Positions 23,200 to 35,625 of a stretch of 64,000 nucleotides of DNA are shown here, piece by piece. The notes under the pieces were generated by a model, which made no database searches, had not been told where the DNA came from, and was given only the letters and a program-made list of their open reading frames with translations. This stretch comes from Symsagittifera roscoffensis (lineage: Eukaryota > Xenacoelomorpha > Acoela > Convolutidae), in contig NC_087064.1 of assembly GCF_963678635.1 (NCBI RefSeq), forward strand, positions 55,190,338 through 55,254,337. The letters run 5' to 3'. Within the stretch, counting starts at the first letter, position 1; every line of letters begins with the position of its first letter. Both the position numbers and the translations under genes were made by a program.

Positions 23200-23660
23200 C
23201 ATTTTCGGGTCGAGGTTTGCAATTTATATTTTGATCGACTCAACCAAAAAATGGTATCTTTCGACCGTCTCGACCCAGGTTCGATATGTTTTGACCGACT
23301 CGACTCAAGCTGTCTAGGTTTTGACTATGTATGACAGAGGAAGAAAATTTCGACCAAGTTCGACCTAGCGAAAACGTTTTGACCAAGTTCGACCTAGGAA
23401 AAACGTTTCGATCGATCTCGATACCGATAAGAATTTCGACCGCGACAATACAACTTAAATTTTTTTCAGTCGAAACGTTTTTCGTTGGTCGAACAATCGA
23501 CATTTGATTGTTTTTGACCAAAGAAAAATGTTTCGACTGAGTTCGATCACAAAATTATTTCGACCAAGAAGAATTTCGACCGCGAAAAAAAAAACATTTC
23601 GACTGTGTTCGACCAACGAAAAACGTTTCGACTGAAAAAAATTTAAGTTGTATTGATCGT
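23200..23660. repeat. TCGACC-word repeat cluster with a perfect 49-bp inverted repeat
   Basis: Many copies of 'gaccgactcgac', 'tttcgaccaagttcgacc' and 'aacgtttcga'. Arms at 23446-23494 and 23607-23655 are exact reverse complements as read by eye, with a 112-nt spacer. ORFs here are made of the repeat words. The words resemble those of the GTGCTCGA family. Confidence 0.75.
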
Positions 23661-24609
23661 CAAAAAGTTGATCAGCAAAAATGGATCTAGCTAACTGCAC
23701 CTTAAAAATATATATTTTACTGGATTATTTTGCATCTGTACAATGCTTATGCAAGCAAAAAATCCAGCAACAAATCCATTGTTTAAGCCAAATTGACCCA
23801 AATTGACTATGTTGCGACTTTGCACGACCCACCTTGCGATTTTTTGCGACTCAAGCGGGATGATAAAATTTCAGTTGAAAGTCTATTTCGGCTACCCACT
23901 TAGGTCGCAACATGAGTCGCGGACCTCGGGTACGTAACAAGTCTTATCATTAGCACTGTCAAATTACCTCCGTTGAAAAATAATTGGGCGTAAAATGGCC
24001 TGGATGGTGATGGATTCCCGTTTATAATTGAATTTATTGTAGATCTACTGATGTTCTCATAACTGGCGGATCTGACGAAAGTCGCTGTAACACAGAACAA
24101 GAAAAAATGAAGAGAGGGAGGTATTGTCAACCAATATTTCATGGAGGAACTTCACTTTTCAATTTCCAGCGAAGAAAGATAATTTTTCCAAGCTAATTTT
24201 AGATGATCACTGATTTTAAGCTTAAATTGATGTTCGAATAAGTTAAATTCCAAAAGTTCAATAGAGCAATTTGAGTTTCAAGGCGAAACAAAACTATAAA
24301 AGGCCTATGATTATATCCTAAGTTTTGACACTACCACTATTAACTTCAAATGTCTCTTGAGGCCGGAAATTCAACACAGAGTCAAACAATATGCAAATAA
24401 CTTGATCACACTGGTTGAAACGTTGGCCCAGTTCAATCAAAACACACCTAAGCACACAAAACAATAGAGATCCAGCAAAGAATTAAAATATGAAATTTTT
24501 AAGCGAAGTCTTATCACTTTCTGTTTCTTTGTTCCAATTTTATGTAAAAACAACATGAGTTTTCTCAAAAATCATTTCTCAAACAGAGCAATAGACCATC
24601 CCGCACTGA
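23661..24609. other. Non-coding stretch
   Basis: No gene recognised. One short 'ttgcgactttgcacgacc' repeat-like segment near 23810. Confidence 0.4.
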
Positions 24610-25560
24610 AAAAAAAGGTTTCGGATCGATTTACATTGATTTCAAACCGATTTCAAATTGATCCAAATCGATTAACAAAGTTTTAAACCGATTAACGTTT
24701 TAATGAACTTGAATGGATTTTGTGTTGATATAAATTCGATCTTTCTTTAAAGTTTTGGATCGATTTAAGGGTCTAAGAAATCGATTTAAATCAATTTGGA
24801 TGGATTTTCAGACTCACTAAAATCGATTTTTTTTTCTAAATTGGCAAATTTATTTGAGCTCAAAAATATGCATTGAAATCATAGAGAATTATAATTCTAA
24901 ATCACAATACGAGCAAAAACCTATCTAATCATAAAAAATCGTGAAGGTAAAAATTTATGAAACGAGTCGAGAAAATGGTCAAATTAGATCAGGTTTTGAA
25001 ATCAAACTGGAAAAACGTCAAATTGATTAGATTCTAAACTCAACTTATGTGAAAACCTAAGTTAACTCATAAAAAACTACGAAGGTAAAAACTTATAAAA
25101 CGAATCAAGAAAAAGGTCAAAATAGATGAGACTTTGAACTCAAAATAGGCAAGTAAATCAAAGAGTGTTATCAATAGTTTGAAAATAATTTGGTCTTTTT
25201 ATTATAGTACTATACGCTATGGATTTAAAGTGAAAATCATGGGGAATAAAATAATACAACGCAAATTCAAAACGGATGAAATTCCAAGAAAAAATTTATT
25301 TAAATCAGTTTTAATCCGTTTTAATTCCCCTTAAAACAAAATCTAATTAGGACTGGAAATATTGGATTTCAGTCGAATTAAAATCGATTGGATCAATTTG
25401 CTCAGCTGAGATTTGAAATCGATTTAAATCGGTTTTAACATGAACCAAATCAATCTTTATCTTTTCTGTTCAATCTTTGTACTTATTTCATACTAAGGTC
25501 GATCTAAATTTATTCTACATACCTTTTTCATACTAAAGTTGATCCTAATCCATTTTTGTC
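24610..25560. repeat. Degenerate AAATCGATTTAAA repeat cluster
   Basis: 'aaatcgatttaaatcg' type words recur roughly every 20-40 bp at both ends of the block (24620-24840 and 25300-25560). Between them lies a local duplication around 'acctatctaatcataaaaaatcg' and 'acctaagttaactcataaaaaact' (about 24910-25140). Confidence 0.6.
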
Positions 25561-25931
25561 AGGTCGGAATTCATCAAAGTAATAATCGCACTGCTGGCAA
25601 ACTATATTAAGGACAAAAACGTTTCTAGTCTTTGGTGAAAATATTTGATAAATTATTTCAAATTCGCACATTCAATTTAATCCGACAACAAAAACCTGGT
25701 TGGAAAAATTTTTGACTCTATAAAAACATGGATTTTTCTGGCATAACTTCTTTTTTGTTTGTCAAAACAAATACAAAATGAGAGTTATCTATACAAATTT
25801 GTTGTATGAAATCTAAACAAGCATGTTTCTGACATATCTTAGAAAACTCGTTATTTGAAGGTTGGCCAATCCGCTATCGAATTTATTTTTTGGCCTGTTT
25901 TTTTTTATCATTTTGCCTACCGTGCAAAATT
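25561..25931. other. Non-coding stretch
   Basis: Nothing recognised. Confidence 0.4.
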
Positions 25932-26680
25932 TTTTTCTTAAAATAGGGTCTTAACGATGTCTTGGGGGATGGGATAGGGTGAGGTTCTCACTTGGTTGGG
26001 TGCTGAGATGAAGTGCTCACTTTATTTAGATATTTAAAGTCGAGCAGAGTTCAGTGCTCGTCCAAAAAATAATAGTCGAGACAGGGCTTTAGATCGAGTG
26101 TAAGCTCGAAACATAACTCGAGCACGGTCAAGCACGGTCGAAACCTATCTCAAGCATTGTCGAAAAATGACGGTTGTTACGTGGTAATTCGGTCATACAA
26201 ACTTTTTATAGAAGACCCACCTTTTTGTAAAAATATTTCCGTCTCAAATTGCAAAACAGTATTGCAAGAGGTGGGAAAAAAAGCTCATCTCTACACAGCA
26301 TTTAACTTGCAAATAATTTTAATCACTTCAATCTGATAAAAACATCATAGCATATTACTTGAAAAGCATAAATTATAAAGATGGAAATAGATTTTCTTAC
26401 ACTGTATCTAGTAAATTGAAAATAGACACAACAAAATTTTATAGTCTGTCATTTCATTATCATAAGATAAAAACTCATCAATTTCAAATTTCAAAACTCA
26501 AAACTAATATGGCACGCCATCTAATGTATTTATGTCAGTGAAACCGATTGTTCGAGCTTCAAAAGCTAAAATCGGAGAACTTTTGAGATAACTAGGATTT
26601 AATAAAATTGCTTCAGCTTGACCGCAATCCGTTTCCTTGATTTGCATGAGCCGGGCAGCTCAAAAAGCATTTGAGAAATT
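25932..26680 (+). repeat. GTGCTCGA-family tandem repeat, unit A
   Basis: First of three head-to-tail units. Landmarks in order: 'aaatagggtctt', 'gtgctcac', 'cgagcacggtc' words, 'tttccgtctcaaattgc', 'catctctacacagcattt', 'ggcacgccatctaatgt', 'cgggcagctcaaaaagc'. The spacing from unit A to unit B is 750 bp. Confidence 0.8.
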
Positions 26681-27575
26681 TTTTTTGCTAAAATAGGGTC
26701 TTTACAATGACTTTGGTGATGCGGTGTGTTTGGAAGGTTCATTTGATGGGGTGCTCAAATGGATTGCTCACTTTATATCGAATTCTAAAGTCGAGCACAT
26801 TTCAGTCCTCGGTCAAAACAGCATAGTCAAGACAGGCGTTTGGATCGAGCATAAGCTCGAAACAAACCTGGGGCAGCGTTACGCACGGTCGAAACATATT
26901 TCAAGCACGTGCGAGCACGGTATAAAATTACCTCCATCTTGTACTCTAGCACAGTCGAAACATTCCTCGAGCTTTGTCAAAAAATACTGATTCATAAAGG
27001 AGTTTTTCCTCCAAACATCAAATTTATTTAAAATTAATTGATCAAAAAATACTGAGTCATAAAGGAATATTTCCTCCAAACATCAAATTTTTTTAAAATC
27101 TTTCACGACTCAAATTGCAAAACAGTATTCCAAAAAGTGGGGAAAAAAGCTCAAGAACAGCTCAGCTCATCTCTACTTAGCATTTAAATTGCAAATAGCT
27201 CTGATCATGGCAACCTAATAAAAAGCCTCATAAGATATTACTTGAAAAGCACAAATCATAACGATCAAATTAGATTTTTATCAGATTTTTTTTTGTATCG
27301 AGTAAATTGAAAACAGACACAAATAATTTTCAAAGTCTTTCATTTCATTATCAAAAGATAAAAAAAATAATCAATTCCAATTTTCGAACCTCAAAATTTC
27401 TATGGTACGCCATCTAATGTTTTTATGTCAGTGGATCTTATTGTTTGAGCTTCATTAGATAAAATCGGAGAACTGTTGAGATCAATTGGTTGTAATCATG
27501 ATGGCTCAGGTTGCTGGTAATCCGTTTTATTAAGTCACATGAACCGGGCAGCTCAAAAAGCATTTGAGAAGAAAG
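26681..27575 (+). repeat. GTGCTCGA-family tandem repeat, unit B
   Basis: Same landmark order as unit A. Longer because of an internal duplication of a ~68-bp block ('caaaaaatactga...ctccaaacatcaaattt', at about 26978 and 27041). Confidence 0.8.
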
Positions 27576-28225
27576 TTCTGTCAAAATATGGTTTTTACAG
27601 TGAGTTGGGAGATAGGGTGGGTTGCTCACCTGTTGCGGTGCTCACATGATGTGCTCACTTTTTTTTTACTTCTAAATTCGAGCACAGATCAGTTCTCGGC
27701 CAAAATAGAATAGTGGAGACAGGCGTTTGGATCGAGTATAGGCTCGAAACATACCTGGGGCACGGTTAGGCACGGTCGAAACATATCTCAAGCACGTGCG
27801 AGCACGGTATAAACATACCTCCAGCTTGTACTCTAGCACGGTCCCTCGAGCTTTGTCGAAAAATTTTGATTGCTCCGCGATAATTCGGAGTCATAAAGGA
27901 ATTTTTTCTCCAAACATCAAAATTTTCTAAAACTATTTCCGTCTCAAATTGCAAAACAATATTCCATAAGGTGGGAAAAAACAGCTGAAGAATAGCTCAT
28001 CTGTACACAGCATTCAATGCAAATAGTTCTGATCATTTCAATCTGATAAAAAGCATCATAAGATGTTACTTGAGAAGCATAAATTATAACGTTGAAATTA
28101 GATTTTTCTCACACTGTATCGAATAACTTGAAAACAGCGCAACTAATTTTCATAGTCTGTCAATTCATTATCAGAAGCTAAAAAAATCAATTTAAAATTT
28201 TGAACCTCAATATCGGTCGAAACAA
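27576..28225 (+). repeat. GTGCTCGA-family tandem repeat, unit C
   Basis: Third unit, truncated at its 3' side: the homology fades at about 28225, before the 'ccatctaatgt' landmark. Confidence 0.75.
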
Positions 28226-28470
28226 GACGAAAACCAAAAAATTTCAAATCATTTTTTTTTGAGACAGGGAATATTTTTTAGAAACCTTTTAATGTCATTG
28301 GATTTTCGACTAAAAACTCTTTAATGTGAATAATCACTCAACCCAGTTCGATTGTTTGTGGTACCTGATTTTGCGTGAAAAAGAAAAAAAAAGAAAAAAA
28401 AAACAAACAAGACAGACGGTAAAGAAAGACCTCCCCAGTTTCGTTTCGAAAACCTGCCCAATGAAGCATA

Positions 28471-28675
28471 TACAATCGAATGGGCCATCAATTGATTTGA
28501 AAACGATATCTATACAGCTGATCTTCGTTCCTTTCAATACTTTTTTTGATCCAGACCTGATGACAATCGCATTTACAATCAAATGGGCAATCAATTGAGT
28601 CGAAAACAATTTCGATCCAGCTGAAAATTCGTTCCTTTCAATACGTTTCGATCCAGACGTAGTGACAATTTGACA
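28471..28675 (+). repeat. Two-copy tandem repeat of 103 bp
   Basis: Units at 28471-28573 and 28574-28675 share 'tacaatc(g/a)aatgggc', 'atcaattga', 'tcgttcctttcaata' and 'gatccagac'. The overlapping ORFs on both strands are by-products. Confidence 0.75.
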
Positions 28676-28915
28676 ATTTGCTTGGCACAATTTGAGCAGA
28701 CTTTTGCTGTTGCTGAAAATGTTCAAAGTTCTTTTTTTTTACTCAATAACAGTTATGAATTTTTTTAAACAAATCATTTAGCAAATCAATTACAGCTCCA
28801 AGTTATCATGACACAATACAAATTATAATTACATGGTCTCCTCGGCGCAATTTTTGTGACTGCAGAGATTCCAGCTAATCATTTCAACCATCACGATTTC
28901 ATGTTTTTGCCTAAT

Positions 28916-29325
28916 TGGAACCTGATCTAAACTACATTTTATGATTGGATAAATTAGATATTTTACCACTGTAAAGTATTTAATATTAACCAATCATGAT
29001 CCATCTAACTAACAACCCACTTATTTGTAAGTGCTGGAATTACTTGTAATTTCAGCACCAGAGAGATTTGAATTTAACTTAGAAATTAGTTGACTCTCCA
29101 AGAAGACTTCAGCAGCCGCAATAAACCAGTATACCCTAGATCTAATGAGCCTAGCAGAGACTAGTTAAACACCCTGAGACTAGATAGTATAAGAGTAAGA
29201 TTAGGATCGGTATTAGACTAAGAAGTTGCACGAATCTATCCGGCCGAAAATAAGATAGCGTGACGAGCAGACGGTGTACCCTATCCGAAACTACTCTATG
29301 AGTTAACCACCTCGGTCCTAACTCA
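28916..29325 (+). repeat. 5' LTR of copy B (410 bp)
   Basis: TG...CA ends. Compared by eye with the right LTR it differs at four positions (about 1 percent), so insertion is recent. An AATAAA lies at 29120-29125 and a TATAAG at 29188-29193. Which of them serves transcription start or polyadenylation cannot be settled from the sequence. Confidence 0.93.
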
Positions 29326-29327
29326 TC

Positions 29328-29341
29328 TGGTGCGACCATAA
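29328..29341 (+). other. Primer-binding site of copy B
   Basis: TGGTGCGACC starts 2 nt after the LTR. TGG is the complement of a tRNA CCA end, and this is the expected location of the minus-strand primer site. The same site occurs in copy A just below 7679. I could not identify the tRNA. Confidence 0.6.
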
Positions 29342-29412
29342 GTCTCGAACAAGACCTTAATAGCTTAGAATTAACCAAACATAGATTAGAATTTAGACAA
29401 AACATTTTTAAA

Positions 29413-29646
29413 ATGTTACACGACGATAATTTAATCGAAATGTCTCTACGACTCAATAGATCAAAGCCAATATTCCGAACGATCAGAGAACTACCCGGAA
29501 TTGGAAGAAGACCTCGAACCAGAGACGACATACGACAAAGTAGAAACTTACCGAATAGTTATATGATAGTACGGCAAAAGCCAACACAAACTTTTATATT
29601 TAGAATCTTATTAGCAATGAATTTAGATTTTCATTTGCAAACTTAA
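29413..29646 (+). CDS. 77-aa leader ORF of copy B, intact
   Basis: An ATG ORF about 70 bp after the primer-binding site, 70/77 identical to the copy A ORF at 7358-7591. The product is Arg-rich (a GIGRRPRTRDD stretch mid-protein), with no signal peptide or membrane segment. The frame continues open upstream without an ATG to a TGA inside the LTR. The function is unknown. It is either a leader protein, a spliced first coding exon, or chance. Confidence 0.45.
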   Translation: MLHDDNLIEMSLRLNRSKPIFRTIRELPGIGRRPRTRDDIRQSRNLPNSYMIVRQKPTQTFIFRILLAMNLDFHLQT

Positions 29647-30572
29647 ATCTTGAAGTCAATCTTCATAATCATTTCAGGCGCTAAACAAAATATTAATATA
29701 CAATAACTATTGATAAAAAGATCTCAGATCGTTTTCCTAAAATTCTGCAGTATTATATAAAACATGTTTGGAAAATATTTATTGAAAATCAAAACAAAAA
29801 TTAGTAGCATGACAATAAACTGTTAGTAATCATTAAATCATCAGTTGTCTCTGCTTCATCACCTAAAACATAACAGCAATCATAAGCTCACTAACATCAT
29901 AAAAACACTAAATCTTTTCTTAAACAAATTTAAATCATTTTAAACTTAAATTCACTTAATTTTAAAATCAGATCATCAAGGCTTATCCTTGGATCTTAAT
30001 TCATTTTCTATTTAATTAAAATTTAAAACTTGATCATCAAGGCCTATCCTTGGATCAAAAAGAACAATTTTGTTCTCCCCCACCCACTTAACTAGTGTCT
30101 AACGACCTCAAACGTCGATTCACTATCCAACCTTTTCTAAAAAACCCAGGACTAATAGAAATTTTTGAACAAAACTAATCATTCAAATTAGGATAAACAG
30201 TGAAGAACTTCGGTTATTCATCCTTCACTTGATCCCCCCTCTTACCAGACCCAGGATAAATCTTAAACTTAGTAAGTTTAAAATAGTATCTAACGAACTA
30301 CTCGCGTTCTAATTATACCTGAACCTTGTGGATCGATTTACTATTCTCCAACCCTGAACACAATCACTACCCTTAAGTAAAATTAAGTAAGTTAACACCT
30401 TAGCTTATACTAGCCACGAGAAAGTATAAAATCATTCTTCGGAATCGATACACTTTTCTCCCCAACCCTGAATAAATAGACCCAGGTTAGGCTAACAAAA
30501 AATCGTAAGGACTAACAGTTTAAGCAAATAGAAATCATTTAACAACCTTTTGCATCCGTCATCCTAAACCTT
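29647..30572 (+). other. 5' leader of copy B
   Basis: Non-coding, A-rich, collinear with copy A. It contains 'gtaagt'-like words ('cttagtaagttt' near 30263, 'aagtaagtta' near 30385) that could serve as splice donors for a subgenomic env mRNA, and the paired stem-forming 'aaggcttatccttgg' repeats near 29980 and 30040. Confidence 0.5.
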
Positions 30573-31040
30573 ATGTCATTTAAAAATCTAGGAAACAAAC
30601 AAACAATCGTTTTGCACAACTGTGAAATAGAAAACAAAAAATACGACCTTGTAATCACACCTCACACACAAACAGTTGGATATATTAGAACAAAACGACA
30701 AACACTAAAAAGAAAAATAATAACTAAACAAAGACAAATAACACGAAAAAAATTTTCCAAAAATAGAAACGCATTTTCAGAATCAGAAGCCAGCAATTTA
30801 GACGAACTCTATAAATTAAAAGAATCTATAGATAAAAATTGCCCCATACACGATCAATTATATTTTTCTGACTCAGAAACAACTTCAAATTCATCAAAAA
30901 GAGGAAAAAGACGAATAAAAAAGCAATATAAACACAAACCAGTACATTTATACAACTGGAATCAACCAATTAGACACATCGATAATTACCTATTAACAGT
31001 CATTAAACGAAAAAATGAGCCAAACACACACTCCAAGTGA
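30573..31040 (+). CDS. ORF-A: basic 155-aa leader protein overlapping Gag
   Basis: ATG ORF of 155 codons. Lys/Arg clusters in the first third and near residues 110-125 resemble nuclear or RNA-binding basic patches, with an acidic stretch between. It ends 26 nt inside Gag, which starts at 31015 in the +1 frame. The same length and overlap occur in copy A. No known domain is recognised. It could be a separate protein or the N-terminal part of a frameshifted Gag. Confidence 0.6.
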   Translation: MSFKNLGNKQTIVLHNCEIENKKYDLVITPHTQTVGYIRTKRQTLKRKIITKQRQITRKKFSKNRNAFSESEASNLDELYKLKESIDKNCPIHDQLYFSDSETTSNSSKRGKRRIKKQYKHKPVHLYNWNQPIRHIDNYLLTVIKRKNEPNTHSK

Positions 31041-34000
31041 AGATAGTCCAGATGATGACGATATCTTCCCCTTCCTCGTAGATGCACCCACTGATAGAGG
31101 ACAGCATATACTTTGCAAGAATTTACTACTAAATTTATTTGAACCCGGAATCAGCCCATGTAAAACAGAGTTCCCAGATGTAAAAATCAAAAGACAAATT
31201 ATTGATCACTATCTGAAAAATATATGTAATTTGACACAACACTACGGAATCTACACCATAGAATTCACCTCACCAAACCCGAATCACCGCAAATATGTAA
31301 TTCAAACAGACGACCTTGATTTAGAATTTTCAAAAGTATTCTCAGAATATATAAAAAGTATACAATATCATAACTCACAAAGAGCAAACTCCATATTTAC
31401 TAATGAAGTTTTTGCAATAATATATAGTTATATCTCAATATTAGAAAACGAAATCCCAATCTCAAATGTCTCACCGACAGAGACATCCAAACATATAAAG
31501 GTACGACATGAAATCACACTATTTTCAACTTTTCTACATATAATTAAAGAAAATTTCACCAAAGATGATGTTTCACAACATACAAAACATGACTTACAAA
31601 AAATTTTGGTATGGTTTATAATAGATTATTTCACACATAATATAGATTTAATTTCACAAGCAAGAAAAAATTTTAGACCTCAAAATTCAAACGATGATAC
31701 CGCCATCACAGAACAGTCAGACTACGTTTGGGACCCCGAATGGTCTCATTATGCATTTATAAATATCCCACAATCAATTGCAAGCCAAGCAATAAGTACA
31801 ATATCTTATATAAGAGATTATGTAAGAGTAGTACCATTAACCATTGACGCAACACCATTAAACTACAATACATTTTTACCTGATACTCGAAATAACAGTT
31901 CAAATTCGACCGTCATACACAATGAAAACCTTAATGGAACTAGAAATCTCACTCAACAAGATATTCAGACACCATCACACTTCATAAATGAAGAAATTGT
32001 CCAAACAACAACAACTACACAACAAAGTATTTCACCAATACGTCCAAATTTAACAACACCAAGAAATACAAACACTTCGCTAGCACAGGTCACCTTACAA
32101 TCAACCGTGAAACCTTCAGTTGCTCCAAAATATTCACAAATGGATTACCAAACATATAGACCCATGACAATACCGTCAAAAACACGCAAAACATTCACAA
32201 GAAACAATTTTGCGGAACATAACAATAATTATGCACATTCATCAAAAACAAACTATCCTCCACGAAATAATAATAATAATCAAATCAGATCTCGATATTG
32301 GAATAATCCAATGGCAACAACCAATTCAGTAAATTTTCAAGCTAATCCACATCCTCCACAGGATCATAGTGAAAATTATCCATTCTTTCAACAGAATAAA
32401 AATAAAAAACAAGCACTTCATCAAACGGATTACCTATCCTCTGATGATGATCATTTACAACCAGATATATTTGCACCATATACCCAAGAATATCGCGGAC
32501 AAGGAATGCAGAAACCATATACACATCATAGAAATTTTTCTCCACACCAGATAGATACACAAAATCAACAACCAATACAAATGCAAAACCCAATTAATAC
32601 ACAATCTTTTCAACCAATTCAGCCACAAAACCCAATGATTACACACTCATATCAACCAACACAAATGCAAAATGAAATACCACTTCCATATTAGCTTCAA
32701 CAACACGAAATAACAAAAAATCAACTTTCTAATTTTTCACAAATGCCAAATGCAGCAGAATCATTACAAATGACAATGAATCCATACCTTATGGGTGGAT
32801 CATCAATAACATCAAACAAACCATTAATGGTATTCACAGGAACAGACCCTCAATATTCTGTAGAAGATTATTTAAATGCAGTAACAGCAAATTTAATTTT
32901 AAATATAGGACCTGAACCAATTAATACGCCACTACATCAAAACTGGATACATCGACGCACAGCGTTGATACAGACAACCCTAGACAGCGCAGCCCAAAAA
33001 TGGTTTTCAGTATTGCCTATAGAAATAAAATCAAATTGGAAAAGATTTACACAAGAATTTTCAAAAATGTTTGACTCCGAAAGAAATAAACAACAACAAA
33101 GAGTTTTATGTAATGAAATTCGCAGATTACCAAATGAAACCATCAAACAATTAGCAGTACGTATCGAAACACTAGTTCGAAAAGCATATTCATTAAATAC
33201 ACACGATTATAAAAACACAAAAATGACAGAAATCTTAATGATGACCTTAACACCTCAATTAAGGAAAATAGCAATAAAACAGAGAGCATCCCATCCCTCC
33301 TCAATTCGAGAGCCCGATTTAGATTTTCGAAAACTAGTAGACAAGCTAGAGCAAGCGGAAGTCACAATGAAACTTGAAGAAACAGAAAATCTGAAATTAC
33401 AATACGTTAACCGAATTGAAACAAATACCACAAATATCAACAATATACAGGATTCAGATACAGACCTCGTTGAAAAAATCACTGAAATACTCAATATTTA
33501 TGAAAAACACCCAAACTTTAAAGGCAAACCATCTTTCAAAAAATGGTGTAATTATTGCCGACGATACGGACATAGTATTTTCGAATGTAGACAAAAACAA
33601 CAGGACAATCAAAACAAACCTCAAAAATATAAAGAACCGAATAAATCATTCTATCAATACATGAAGAAAGATCAAAATCTACCGAACAAAAATGTATACA
33701 GCAACAACAGTTCAGGAAAACCACTTCCGAACAATACCAACTACACGAGAAATCAATCACCATATAACTCAAGTTATAGAGGAAGATCACCAGAACGAAG
33801 AAATACACAAAATTCGTCACAAAATCATTACAATAGACCAAATAGTCGAAATAACTACTCCAGATCAAATTCAAATACAACACAATTTGTTTCTAGATCT
33901 AATTCCAAATCAAGAAATTATTACTATCCAAACAATCAATCACGAAACTCATCATACAATAGAAATAGAAACTACTCCAATAATCGGAATAGAAGTTATT

Positions 34001-35625
34001 CAAACAACCGAAACCAAAATTACCCGAACAATCGATCAAGGAATAACTCATATAATAGATCAAACTATAACAGACCAAACAATAATTATCAAAACAGATC
34101 ACGAAATAATTCACAAAATCGACATTCAAGTTATAATAATCGTTATAGAAATTATTCCCAATCACCACACAGGAATAATAACCATTATAATAATTCTAAT
34201 AATCGTCACAGAAGTAGTACACCTAAACATCAAAGAAATATAAATCAAGTACAATCAAATCCAGAAACAACATCAGACCCCCCAGGTATTGATGACACAG
34301 GAAATAACGAGCTACAACTGAATCAAATAAACTGTGAATCATCAGATTCAGAAAGTGATACAGAAAACACTACCTCCATAAATATGATAGCAGTCGAAAA
34401 TGACTACGAACCTATTATATATGAACAACCTTTTTCATCACATATATATGAAAATCAACTAGAACTCCTTCACAATTATTATATTGAACCCATCCATTCG
34501 ACACAAACGGCACAAGAAACTAACGAAATCAACACTACAAACCAATCCAATGAAAACGACAAAACAAAATGCTTGAATACAAATCACCTCTATCAAAATA
34601 TACAAAAAGAACAACCTAAAGAAAAAATTTGGACAATACCATTTCTTTTAGAAAGTCCAAGAAGCAAAGAATTTCAACCACCAGATCTTGAAATTGATTT
34701 TTTAATTGATTCAGGAGCAGAATCAAACATAATAAACATTCCCACATGGAATGAGATAAAATCACTACACCCAAAGCTAACGCCCCTTGAAACATCCAGT
34801 AAACTAGCAACAGCACAAGGAACAACATTGGTAAACTATGGAAAAATTCAATTATTTCTTCTCCCCACAAGAACAATAGAACAAAATAAAATTTTAAATA
34901 AACCATTTAAACAAATATTCCATATCACTGATATTAAACACAATATCATTGGAATACCATTTATCTCTAAATATATACCAACAATCAACATTTTGAATAG
35001 TAAAATACTAATCAAAGATAAATACACAAAAACAAAAGACACATCCCTAACATTTTTTCAAAGATTAAATAAACAACCACCATTCTTTTCAAAATTTTAT
35101 CCAATATATAACCAACAAAGAAAACACCTGAAACCACTATCAGGAAACATATATAATTTTTCAATAAAACAAGTTCACCAATATGATAAAAAACAAAATA
35201 AACAACAACTCTATATGTCAGACTTTGAATTCAAACCTATCCATAAGTTTTTCAAAATCACAATCTCATCCATAAAGTATTTGAAAAACTCGAATTCAGA
35301 TATTATATCTCTACATGTATACAACAATACACCCTATCAAGTAACATTACCTTTAGGACTTTTAGGCTATTGCGAAACCAACGCTACGATATCACCAATA
35401 CACGAAAAAGAATACCGCGTAAATAATATACTCCAATTATTAGATATTTGTCAATCTACAATTCTTAATGAAGAATTATCCATAAATAATATAATAAGTA
35501 ATGAAAAAAGAAATACAGATTATTTCACAAAAACTCCATATTTCAAACCTACATTCAACATAAGTAACTACACAGAGACTCAACAGAAGTTTTTACTATG
35601 TTTAACTTTCAACATTCACAAATAA
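31015..35625 (+). pseudogene. gag: Gag-protease region of copy B, one in-frame stop
   Basis: From the ATG at 31015 a single frame runs to 35625, interrupted only by a TAG at 32692-32694, where copy A has a sense codon. Gag is long: about 560 residues of acidic then Gln/Asn/Pro-rich sequence, a capsid-like retrotransposon Gag domain (about 32940-33290), a CCHC zinc knuckle C-X2-C-X4-H-X4-C at 33547-33588, then a tail of Asn/Arg/Ser repeats up to about 34250. The retropepsin active site DSGA is at 34708-34719. Gag and protease share one frame, so no Gag-Pol frameshift is needed here. The frame ends at 35625 because of a 1-nt loss near 35595 relative to copy A. Confidence 0.9.

Noticed and set aside
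26724-27954. Several 60-90 aa ORFs in the tandem repeats
   Set aside because: Frames are not conserved between units; explained by repeat words.
28326-28726. Overlapping ORFs of 90 and 130 aa on opposite strands
   Set aside because: Both run across a 103-bp tandem duplication and have no recognisable domain.
29151-29531. Minus-strand ORF across the LTR and leader (also 7599-7853 and 47640-47825)
   Set aside because: Antisense of the LTR and leader ORF. It recurs because the LTR recurs, with no independent sign of coding.
33692-34243. 183-aa Ile/Thr/His-rich ORF within the nucleocapsid region (also 2703-3119 in copy A)
   Set aside because: Alternative-frame shadow of the Asn/Arg/Ser repeats of Gag; its composition follows from the repeat codons.
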